64,000 nt of DNA, taken from Ornithodoros turicata. Lineage: Eukaryota; Arthropoda; Arachnida; Ixodida; Argasidae. The notes beneath the pieces were generated by a model, which saw only the letters and a program-made list of their open reading frames with translations, did not search any database and was not told where the DNA came from. The stretch is taken from assembly GCF_037126465.1 (NCBI RefSeq), contig NW_026999355.1, positions 1,178,001 through 1,242,000 on the forward strand. Direction: 5' to 3'. The position numbers and the translations under genes were made by a program. Of the stretch, positions 55,710 through 64,000 are shown piece after piece. Within the stretch, counting starts at the first letter, position 1, and each line of letters begins with the position of its first letter.

Positions 55710-56670
55710 CCCTCTGTAACTTTCATTCTGTAAACGGTAACCCCCAGGATGACTGGCGAAGACCTATGCGTCGTAGAAGTGGTCTACAAGGATGCTCCCC
55801 CCGCCCTCGTTGTGCTGGTAATGCGGGGTACTCTAAAGGCAAGATCAAGAGGTTCCTTCTAGTCAAACTCTTCAATTACTCTGCCAGCAACACCTTCGTA
55901 CAAAACTCTAAGGAATAGAACATGTCCATGACCGTCGTGGGAGGCTTCCATACGGACATTAAGAAGCTGCAGAACAACTGGTTCGCGGGCAATGAAGTCT
56001 TCGATTTGCATCTAGCCAGTGACGATAAAATTCCCACAACCTGTACGGTACCTGTTGGTAAGTCATACTTAAATTTCCTTTGCAGCAGAGAGACAAGGAC
56101 AGAAGAAACAGGCGCAGCCTTCCTGTCTGTTTCTTCTGTCCTTGTCTCTCGGATGCAAAAGAAATTTAAGTATAGAGCAGGTTGGTTAAAACTTGACATG
56201 ATCGAACGCACAAATGTCCGTCGGAGTCTTCTGTACGTTCCATCATGTCAAAATGTACGGGAAGTGTTATAGATTGTGTCTTCGTCAGGGGGGCACAGAA
56301 AAGCCAGTGGTTGCCAATCAGCTATCAGTTTCCATAGGCCACGATAGGCAACGATGGCGTCATAAATGCTATTGCATTTCAATGATAATCTGCACAGCGA
56401 TTCCTGCACAATGTTTTCCCTTTCCCGTGCTCCTAGGAGGGAAGTGCCGCGAATGGCTACTGGAGATCACGTGGTTTCGCAGCCGTCCGTTTTGTATTGC
56501 CAACTTTCCTGGACTATTGCGCCAACGGCACATTCTGGGGTTTGGCAAAAAATACCGCTCGTTTGGAAACGTTGCATTCCTTTGGGTTTGCGCACGGCTC
56601 ACAGAAAGGAACGTTGACCAGATGGGCGTATCATGCGGTGACGCAACAGGGCGCAACGGCGAAGGGTCGT
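55710..56670. repeat. Paralogous block in the 3' flank of U1 copy D
   Basis: Matches 8.40-9.29 kb. Here no 586-bp insert is present and a 109-bp foldback (56065-56173) is extra. No coding sequence is conserved between the two copies. Confidence 0.7.
56065..56173. repeat. 109-bp foldback with about 50-bp arms
   Basis: The left arm from atacttaaatttcc through ggacagaagaaacagg pairs with the right arm ending aatttaagtat with few mismatches. The paralogue at 8.75 kb lacks it. The core gacaaggacagaagaaacag is simple-sequence-like. Confidence 0.75.
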
Positions 56671-56773
56671 CTGCTCTCAGGATACTTACGTTGTTGCTGG
56701 AGCAATTAGACAACTGAAGACCTTCCAGCCCCATGCAACTAATCCATATTCTTCTTTTTAAGTTCGACAGAAA

Positions 56774-56906
56774 CGGGGGCGAGCGCGTCCCAGCTACCCC
56801 GATTTGGGGAAGTGGCGGGTTTCAACCAAAACGCAGTGCAATGTCTTGGCCTCCACCCGGGGAGCCTGCCACATGGATCACAGGCTTCCCGACACCAGGT
56901 AAGTAT
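56774..56906 (-). pseudogene. U1: U1 snRNA copy D, Sm-site-deleted pseudogene
   Basis: Minus strand from ATACTTACCTGG through stem-loop 2 is intact. A deletion of about 33 bp (between gagcgcg and tcccagct on the plus strand) removes the Sm site AATTTTTGG and half of stem-loop 4. It keeps a 3' box and the 5' flank with the PSE-like block, so it could still be transcribed, but the RNA could not assemble an Sm core. Confidence 0.85.
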
Positions 56907-57495
56907 GCCGGTGCTTCCATCGCGAGCTGCCCCTAAAAGATCACAGTATGCAAAGTGAAAGGTGTTTGGTGTAGCAACGGGGAGAAATCCACGTAGTTTC
57001 AATTCCGCTCCCTTGATAATTCCTACGAGCTAGGATGACACTTGTTGTAGTTAATCTGTTTCTTATTTAAATTTGCGAGTTTTCAGTAGCGTAACGCTCC
57101 AACGGACATTATAACAGCCTCGATGCTAGACGTAAGCGCATCAAGAAATATTAGAGCTGTCTCGAGGCTAATTCCAGCGAATTTCGACCAAGCAAGGAAC
57201 CTGACCATCTCAAATTTAAAAATATACGTATATATTCCTCAGGGGACGGAAAATGATGAAAAATGCGCCTATCGACTTTTTTTTTCTTGTGTTTGTACAA
57301 ATAGTCTGCACAGTAGACCCGCTTGCTGCTCTAGGCAGAACTCATGTCTCATGCGGAAACGTCAGAACTACAATGCGAGTCTGAAACAGCCGCGGCAAAA
57401 CTTGGGTGGTGACAATTTAGGCGCCGTCATTCACATGGGTCAACTGCTTGATCCAGTCTTGACCAATTTTGGTGACGAGCGATATCTGTCAATAT

Positions 57496-57797
57496 TGCCA
57501 CGAATCATCTTCGAGGAACTTCCAGGGCAAACACGAAACGGTACATCTCATCCCGGCGCATGCTGAAGAAGAAGCAAGAAGCTTCCAGACACATCGCCTG
57601 CTCTCTGGCAAACGCACGTGCTGTTTCTAGACTTTTCGGCGCGACGCTTAAATGCTTGTGCGCTCCAGGCTGGAGCATTCATTCTTTGGACTCAGTTGTG
57701 TTCAGAGAGCTATCACTCTTGTGTTTTGCTACCAAGTAGCCTAATAAACCGTTCGCTGTTTATTCGACGACTCGCCGACCCATTTCGCTTCGTGGCA
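57496..57797 (+). repeat. 5' LTR of the small LTR retrotransposon
   Basis: 302 bp, tgccacgaatc to cttcgtggca, TG...CA ends. It contains aataaa near 57741 and is nearly identical to the 3' LTR, except for about 20 bp absent from the latter. Followed by a PBS-like tggtggagatgcaggg at 57802-57817. Confidence 0.88.
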
Positions 57798-58468
57798 TTT
57801 CTGGTGGAGATGCAGGGTAATCCCTGCTCAACGGCCTGGAAGAACAGAAACGACTTAGTCGAAGACAGCGTGGTGTACCTTCGGAATTCAGGCCATTGGA
57901 ACCCCCAACCTGCAAGAAGATGAATACGACAGCCACCATCGGCAGCGCGGCACGGCGACAGCTTTGCGCATTCGCGACCCGCCCAACCTGCACCACTCAG
58001 CTACCAGCCACACGCACAAGGAACTCGCAAGACAGACGTACGGCGAACGTCAGACTTGAGGCCGCTCTGCTACCACTGTGAAGAAGCCACCCGGGTCTAC
58101 CGCCGTTTCCCGTACCGACGACTGGGTCTACCCGGAGTTTCACATGACGCCTCTCGCCTTCGGCGCGTAGTCACCCCGCAGCAACTGAAGACTCTCTACG
58201 GCAGCAGCATGCTTCTGCTGACTCACGACGCGACCAGTCTCCGAACTCGACGAACAGCAATACAGACCGACGCGACGCTCAAAACCTTACCAGTGACCAG
58301 CAAATACTAAATCACGACCACGAGACAACTGCATTAATCGATAACGGCGCCGACGACAATGTTAAAGACGACGACGTTGGCTACGAGGCTTCGCAGGGTG
58401 CAAACGAAATGCGATGAGCCGACACAGGTTCTGGCATCGGGACGATGCCACGTCTACGGAGGAGGCAA

Positions 58469-58751
58469 CGCCACGAATCATCTTCGAGGAACTTCCAGGG
58501 CAAGCACGAAACGGTACATCTCATCCCGGCGCATGCTGAAGAAGAAGCAAGAAGCTTCCAGACACATCGCCTGCTCTCTTGCAAACGCACGTGCCGTTTC
58601 TAGACTCTTCGGCGTGACGCAGGCTGGAGCATTCATTCTTTGGACTCAGTTGTGTTCAGAGAGCTATCACTCTTGTGTTTTGCTACCAAGTTGTCTAATA
58701 AACCGTTCGCTGTTTATTCGACGACTTGCCGACCCATTTCGCTTCGTGACA
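58469..58751 (+). repeat. 3' LTR of the small LTR retrotransposon
   Basis: 283 bp, cgccacgaatc (first base changed from t) to cttcgtgaca; lacks about 20 bp found in the middle of the 5' LTR. Confidence 0.88.
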
Positions 58752-58755
58752 ATAT

Positions 58756-59600
58756 CCTCTGTCAAGGCCAGCTTTAACTTCGTGCCTTTGAAAACAAAAG
58801 CAGCGGCTCTTGGAAGCCGCCAATGAGGTATCATTACTAGTTGGTCAAAAAGGTTGGCCCGTGAGAAAGCTTTAGACATAAGGTTTCCCACGGTCTTGAG
58901 GAAACACGAACTCTGATGATATGTATCCATGGTGTCAGCGATTCGGATATGAGCCATAACCGTGTTTTTAACTTCATTTCAATGAATCGCGTCCGCCCTT
59001 GGCGACTAACGCCGACCAGCTGCGGGAGAGTACCGCCTACGAGCAGCGCGCAGCGCACGTGCAAACTGCCACTTTAAAAAATCGTAGCGTCACCGACAAT
59101 CAAATACGAATCTCATTTTTTTTCTGTGTGTTAGGAAATGGTTTCTGCGCAACATATAAAAAAATCGCGGCTACTTTTTGACGGCCATTTTTTGTTAGCG
59201 CCCGCCGAAATACAGCTAAATCGCGATACCGCCTGTGGGATTATTACAATCTGCTTCTAGCAGATTAAGTCTAGAACAATGAAAATGTACAAACAGATAG
59301 GGCATGCAATGGCGAAACGAACGGTGTATGTTTCATTATTCATGGATAAACAGCGTCTGTACAGGAAGGCTCCGAAAAACGGCGTTTTTCGCATTTTCTT
59401 GCGATTTTGACATTTTGTACGAAAAAAATTTCAGTTACAGATGGGTAAGAAGAAGAAAGTGTGTTGTCCATGTAGTAGTGAGAAGGTGAAAAAAAATGTG
59501 GCTCTTAGAGCCGCATAGTTCTCACTTGAAAGGCCCTCAAAGTTGCTCGAAACGACTGGGTCACATTTCGACCAGTTTCTTTCTCCCCCACTCCCTCGAA
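58756..59600. other. No gene recognised (interior of the 2.57-kb transposon)
   Basis: Frames of 60-133 codons without motifs. Confidence 0.35.
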
Positions 59601-59939
59601 AATGGCTAAAGGTTGGTGCATAAATATAGGCGCATTTTTCATCCTTTCCCGTCCCCTGAAGAATACATTTTTTGAGAAAAAATTGGAGATGGTCAGGTCC
59701 CTCGCTTGGTCGAAATTCGCTGGAATTAGCCTCGATTGGGCTGCAGGACCGGCAAAAGGGGGTGGGCAGCCGGGAATGACGGCTCGGGGCCTGAGCCCCT
59801 TCAGCACGACGGTTGCTAGCACTAGGAGACATATCAGAAGCGGGCCCGGGTAGGACTCATCCCCGGGACCCGTAATTTCTTTCACCAGCCCATGCTGGAC
59901 AGTATTACTGCTGACTGACCACTACTACTCTGGGCAGTA

Positions 59940-60330
59940 CTATAGTACAGGCGGTGCAAGCTCCCGCATTCGATTCAACGGAAGTGCAACCCTTTGTACT
60001 GCTCTCGGCCATTCGATTGGAAAAAGTGTCATGGGAGTGCAGCACGCGTTGGACTGTAGATGGTTGCTTCACCCCCCCCCCCCCCCCAAACACATGTTCA
60101 CAGAAAATGCTGGGCTGTACTTTACGATGGGGCTGTACTCTGTGAACCAGTGCAGGCGGTGCAAGCTCCCGCATTCGATTCGACGGAAGTGCGAACCTTT
60201 GCTCTACACTCGATCATTTCATTGGGAAAAGTGCCGTGGGAGTTCAGCACGAGTTCACAAATAATGGTGGGCGAACTATAGTGCAGGCGGTGCAAGCTCC
60301 CGCATTCGATTCAACGGACAAGCGTTAGCT
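59940..60330. repeat. Degenerate tandem repeat, U1 copy D side
   Basis: The core cattcgattcaacgg recurs at about 59966, 60172 and 60302. Same repeat as 5290-5800. A poly-C run lies at about 60071-60088. It joins the D flank after the 2.57-kb insert. Confidence 0.7.
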
Positions 60331-60417
60331 TGACGGTTGTATGTGTACAGTACTCGTGAAGCTAGTTTTGACTAAGTTTCGGAATCGCCCCGGCTGTACG
60401 AGACCGTCCCTGTAAAA

Positions 60418-60880
60418 ACCTTTGCACGCAAGAGCTCGTAGCGCCTTCGAGTACGAGGGGACCAGAGGCAGATATAGCAGTAGAACAACATTCCCAGTGT
60501 GCGCAGCAGCAGCGTCAGCCGGGGTAAACCATAACAGAAGCAGACGACGAAGCAGTCTCTCTCAAAGTTCCCATGCCGCATTGCTTGTTGGCGCGCACCT
60601 CTTTGTAATATCGTCTATTGAATGGTCGAGTGTAGTGCAAAGAATTGTACTTCCACTGAGTCGAATGCTGAATAAATATCGGTTATTTGAGTATATTTAC
60701 ACGTAAGGCGTGTCAGCCTAGTGTGGCGACAGGCTGCACGTGCTGCAGGGTAGGACTGCGAATAATTTCGACCACCTGGGATTCTTCTCACGCGCTGTGG
60801 AGATCTCCGACACACGGTGCTGGAAGCAATGTTTACCTCCCTACATTGCTACACGGCCGGGATCTTGAGCTCAGCGAGCC
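60418..60880. repeat. Paralogue of the 29.36-29.86 kb segment
   Basis: Landmarks aacctttgcacg, atatagcagtagaacaacat and cgtaaggcgtgtcagcc match. It is followed by SINE copies, as at 29.86 kb, but not by a long array. Confidence 0.7.
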
Positions 60881-60895
60881 AAAGGGACTTGCACC

Positions 60896-61351
60896 AGTGG
60901 TGGTGGTGATGCTAGTGAAAGAGCTCGGCCGTTGAAGGGCAACGTCACGACTAACCCTCTGGGGGGGGGGGGGGGAGGAATGTGCGTCACGTGCCGACTT
61001 CTGAGGGAACCGTCTGATAACGTCTGAGGACACCGAGGCAAAATCCCAGACGGCACCGGGATTCGAACCCGGGTACCTCCGGGCCTCGACTTGACATGGC
61101 CAGCATGCTGACCACTCAGCTTCGCGAGCTGTGGTGCTGGTGAAAGGGCTCGCCGTTGTCGGCCTCACAGAGGTGGGCAACGTCACGACTGGCGCCCTAG
61201 GGGAATGTGCGTCCTAGGCCGACTTCTAAGGGAACTGTGCCGACATATGTCTGAAAGTGTCTGAGGAAAACCCAGGAAAAACCCCAGAGAGCCCATCCGG
61301 CACCGGGATTCGAGCCCGGGTACCTCCCAGTCTCGACGTGACATGGCCTGA
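60896..61351 (-). repeat. Two adjacent SINE copies (family of the 230-bp array)
   Basis: Units at 60896-61130 and from 61131, each with B box ggttcgaatccc or a close form on the minus strand (61061-61073 and near 61307-61320). The second is split by the insertion at 61352. A G run lies at about 60961-60976. Confidence 0.7.
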
Positions 61352-62025
61352 CAGACTTGTGCGTAACGCGTTACTAGTAATTGCGTTACTTGTAATCAAT
61401 TACCTTTTTGAGTAATTTTTCGAGTAATCAGTTACTTTACTGTCAAAGTAATTTTTCGAGTAATCAATTACTTTTCTGAGTAATCGATTACTCAGTAATT
61501 GATTACTTTTCCGGCAGAGATTAGCTTATCTTTGAGATGTTCTGCCCCAAGTCAAGCCCCTGGTGCCATCAGCCTTTGTTGGGCCGTTCTACTATAGCAA
61601 GCGGAGCTCATTGTAATAACGCTCTGGAATTTCAGAGTCTCTCTCCCTAATCTCTTCCTACACCAGTGTGATGGTACCTGAAGCTTTGGAGGTTTAATGA
61701 GTCATGGGGAAGTACCACGCAATGTTCTTCCACAATCGGGTCAACGTCTTCCCGGGCGTACAGATCTTTTTGTCCTACGTGTTTTTGTTTGTCTTGTTAT
61801 TTCAGCTGTTCCGCTGTTGAACCTTCTTTTTTTTTTCTGAGGCACAGGAAGACGGTTATAATTTGCGTGAATGCAGAGTAACGACCGAAGTAACGCGTTA
61901 CTTTTCTACTCGTTACTCAATTACATTTGAAGTCGAGTAATTGGTAATGGTAATCAATTACTTTTTCCACAGAAGTAACGGTAACGGTAATCAATTACTT
62001 TTTTCGAGTAACGGGCACACGTCTG
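61352..62025. mobile_element. 674-bp hAT-like non-autonomous element in a SINE
   Basis: Ends cagacttgtgcg and gggcacacgtctg are imperfect inverted repeats; catggcct and catggcca flank it (8 bp, 7 match, with 2 extra bases at the left). The interior is full of agtaattgattacttt-type repeats. No coding sequence. Confidence 0.65.
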
Positions 62026-62065
62026 CATGGCCAGCACGATAACCACTGAGCCACGGGAGCTGGTG
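62026..62065 (-). repeat. Remaining SINE head after the insertion
   Basis: catggccagcacgataacc followed by actgagccacgggagct is the A-box end of the SINE split at 61352. Confidence 0.6.
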
Positions 62066-62382
62066 GGACTTGCACCGTTTGGACTAGTGACTCTAGTTTG
62101 GACAAGTTCACAGAGTACAGCCCAATCGAAGACAGCTAATATTTCTTGACGGGCTCTCGTCTACCATTGAGGATGCCGTAATTGCCGTTACAGCATTACG
62201 CTCCTGAAAATTCGCAAATTTAAATAAAAAACATATCAACTACAACAAGTGCCATCGTTGCACGTAGAATTATTAAGAATGCGCATTTCAAAAATGTGGT
62301 TCTTCCCCCTGTAGCTGTACCATACACCTTTCGATTTGCATACAGTTGTCTCTTGGGGGCAGCTCGCGATACAAGCGCCTGC
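62066..62382 (+). promoter_or_regulatory. Conserved 5' flank of U1 copy E
   Basis: Shared with copy C from acttgcaccgtt through cagctcgcgatacaagc. It contains the PSE-like ccatacacctttcgatttgc about 65 bp before the RNA. Confidence 0.5.
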
Positions 62383-62545
62383 ATACTTACCTGGTGTCGG
62401 GTAGCCTATGATCAATGAGGTAGGCTCCCCGGGTGGAGATCAAGGCATTGCACTTCGGCTTGGTTGAATCCCGCCACTTCCCCAAATCGGGGTAGATGGG
62501 ACATGTAATTTTTGGTAGTGGGGGCTTGCGTACGCGCTCGCCCCC
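62383..62545 (+). ncRNA. U1: U1 snRNA copy E (structurally complete)
   Basis: Starts ATACTTACCTGG, stem-loop 2 with ATTGCACTTC (stem has one mismatch: caaggc/ggcttg), Sm site AATTTTTGG (preceded by gacatgt), and stem-loop 4 cccc-rich. Length about 163 nt. The 3' box gtagaaaagcaga lies at about 62558-62570. It is closest to copy C, with the same flanks on both sides. Confidence 0.85.
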
Positions 62546-62557
62546 ATTTCTGTCGAA

Positions 62558-62570
62558 GTAGAAAAGCAGA
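62558..62570 (+). promoter_or_regulatory. snRNA 3' box of U1 copy E
   Basis: gtagaaaagcaga, just after the RNA, fits the 3' box consensus. Confidence 0.55.
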
Positions 62571-63299
62571 TTGTCGGATCACGAGCCTGCTGCTGCGGGT
62601 AGACAGCGGGGTTTCGGGAACCTGAGCGTAACCGAAAATGCTCACCGTCCGTAAACCGAGTCGTAAAAAATATACCGGTTTTCGTATAGCTGTTCAGCAA
62701 CGGATAACAAATACATTCTGTATACACACACGAACTACGCATGAGTGCAGCAGGAGCAGCCGCATTGGACTTCGCACTGCACTTGCTTCGTTCCACATTG
62801 TAGCGAAGGCGGAAAAAAAATACGAACTCTGTGTTAGAAACCCTGCGCCCTTCATGATACACATGCGAGCGTGGTTGTTGAACAAAAGTGTTAAACAAAA
62901 ATAGTTTAAGCGGAGGCGCGAATGATGTTTTTAATATAGCAATTCGCGCGGTCTGCCAGTAGTACTTAAGATTATAGGCAGAGCCGAGTACGCTTACGGT
63001 TCCTGTCCCTCTCCATGTTGTTAGATACGAGTTTGCCGTACGTTGACTGCGCACTTTGTGTCTGTTCATAGCCGTTTTCTTCATCGTCGTCTTTTCAATT
63101 TCAAGCCACCAAGGCGTACAGGCTACATTTCTCGGAGGAATGCCACTATTCAGGACAGTAGCCAGCTATTGCTTTATTTGAGTGTCAAGAATGTGGACAG
63201 TACTGACTTTGGAAAGCTGCATGGCGGTTCCTCTTCCTGCCTTTCCGACGTTTGTGGGTGCGTGCGAGGAAGCCTTCAACGGTAACGTCACGATCAGTC
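62571..63299. other. U1 unit E 3' flank; no gene recognised
   Basis: The part 62.63-62.80 kb is homologous to 36.16-36.2 and 36.4-37.02 kb of unit C without the insertions. The 214-codon minus frame (62440-63084) spans the U1 copy and is accidental. Confidence 0.5.
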
Positions 63300-63650
63300 T
63301 CGAATTATGCGTCAGTGGTACGATATGTATGATAGTTTGCTGGCAGTACACGAATAGCAGTTTATTTTTGTTTTAATGATGTTTTAGAGTCCCGAAAAGT
63401 AGGCATGCGATTTAGAGCGGCTCCCTAACGAGCTGGGCATTGACCATGGGCCAAGCAATCTTGTTGTACTAAAGGGTCGAGAGTCTAGTTGATTTAAACA
63501 CACTAGGAGTAGCTCTGGAATGTCTGGAATGTGAGCAGTGAAGAACAACGTGTTCTAGACAATTCAAGTCACCACAATGAAGGAAGCTTGGTGAGTCCAC
63601 ACGTGGTAACTGACCAATAAGACACCGAGGAGCATTCGGTGTGTTAACGC
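63300..63650. repeat. Contiguous version of the sequence split by the 4.9-kb insertion
   Basis: 63300-63465 matches 44673-44842 and 63490-63645 matches 49722-49895. The junction near 63465-63490 (aagggtcgagagtctag) is the pre-insertion state. Confidence 0.75.
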
Positions 63651-64000
63651 AGCGACACGTTTTTGAGTGATCTCTTTCTGTTGATGTTTTGTGTGTCCTG
63701 GCTTGTGCATTTTTCCATGGGTGAAGTAATTGCTTTCAAGTGTTTGCGATGACCAGTAGCCTGCTAGACTTTCGCGGGACACTGTCTACGGCCATATTGC
63801 GTGTCGAATCATTCTTGCTAGCCCAAGTGACAAATGTCCCTCACGGGTCCATTCCATCGTTTCAACAGTAGGATGAAAGCGTTCTTGAGCTGAGAGCTAC
63901 GTCACCCGAGGGTTCCCTCAAGGTCTTGGGTTTCATTGATGTTAACGGCAAAAGCATCCCGTTCCTTCCATTGTAAGCTATCCTTGCCGTCATAGCGGTG
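63651..64000. other. No gene recognised at the right edge
   Basis: Short frames only. Confidence 0.3.

Larger units (their letters stand above)
57496..58751 (+). mobile_element. 1.26-kb LTR retrotransposon (Ty3/gypsy relic), 4-bp TSD
   Basis: Two LTRs flank a 671-bp interior; atat lies on both outer sides (57492-57495 and 58752-58755). The interior has a Gag zinc-knuckle remnant: LCYHCEEATRVYRRFPYRRL (about 58060-58120), with His and Cys positions partly lost. It has no pol. It is non-autonomous or deleted. Orientation follows the knuckle and the PBS side. Confidence 0.88.
57166..59731. mobile_element. 2.57-kb inverted-repeat transposon in the U1 copy D flank
   Basis: Starts ggctaattccagcgaatttc; inverted repeats of about 120 bp reach to 59731. 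Flanked by tcga (57162-57165 and 59732-59735). The copy A flank (about 5118) reads gctgtctcgattgggctgc without an insert. The interior includes the LTR element at 57496-58751; without it the transposon is about 1.3 kb. No transposase is recognised. Confidence 0.75.

Noticed and set aside
62440..63084. 214-codon minus frame as a gene
   Set aside because: It overlaps the U1 copy and repeat flank in antisense and has no motif.

Overview
The window is eukaryotic and most likely from a tick or another chelicerate. The evidence is a dense mix of nested transposable elements, several tRNA-derived SINE families, snRNA gene copies with metazoan 3' boxes, and a RING/TRAF-zinc-finger gene of a kind I associate with ticks. 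The species call is inference. Almost nothing here looks like an ordinary multi-exon host gene.

Layout. 1-3250: a tightly packed, all-minus-strand virus-like cassette. It holds an adenovirus-type cysteine protease running off the left edge, an F54H12.2-family protein (capsid candidate), a small very basic protein, and a second structural-protein candidate. A TATA-like box and a block of direct repeats and palindromes (3300-3730) lie upstream. I read it as part of an endogenous Polinton/Maverick- or adintovirus-like element. 4.7-10.3 kb: U1 snRNA copies A and B with their flanks, separated by a BEL/Pao relic and other repeats. 10.3-15 kb: a decayed minus-strand LINE. 16-25.3 kb: MITEs, two hAT-type elements, a foldback element, and a P-element-like transposon with an exact 8-bp target duplication. 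25.6-29.35 kb: a 5'-truncated LINE with a 12-bp target duplication. 29.86-34.19 kb: a head-to-tail array of a 230-bp tRNA-derived SINE monomer, split by a hAT-type insertion. 34.2-38.2 kb: a LINE 3' fragment, U1 copy C, nested MITEs and SINEs. 43.6-44.5 kb: the RING/TRAF-type gene, with one frameshift. 44.85-49.72 kb: an insertion of about 4.9 kb containing a 293-bp satellite whose six full copies encode identical frames. 50.5-53 kb: a DIRS-like RT fragment and a hAT-type element. 54-55.6 kb: two Penelope-like elements head to head, one split by a SINE. 55.7-60.3 kb: U1 copy D, whose flank is split by a 2.57-kb inverted-repeat element that itself carries a small LTR retrotransposon. 60.4-64 kb: paralogues of the 29-kb and 44-50-kb segments, and U1 copy E.

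The most informative feature is that five paralogous U1 units sit in one window. Comparing them gives empty sites for four insertions: 586 bp next to B, 2.57 kb next to D, and two in C. A further paralogous site dates the 4.9-kb insertion at 44.85 kb. Three U1 copies (A, C, E) keep all main U1 elements; B lacks the 5' end and D lacks the Sm site.

Limits: identities come from reading motifs by eye. No database search, folding or alignment was run, and boundaries are exact only where a target-site duplication is given.
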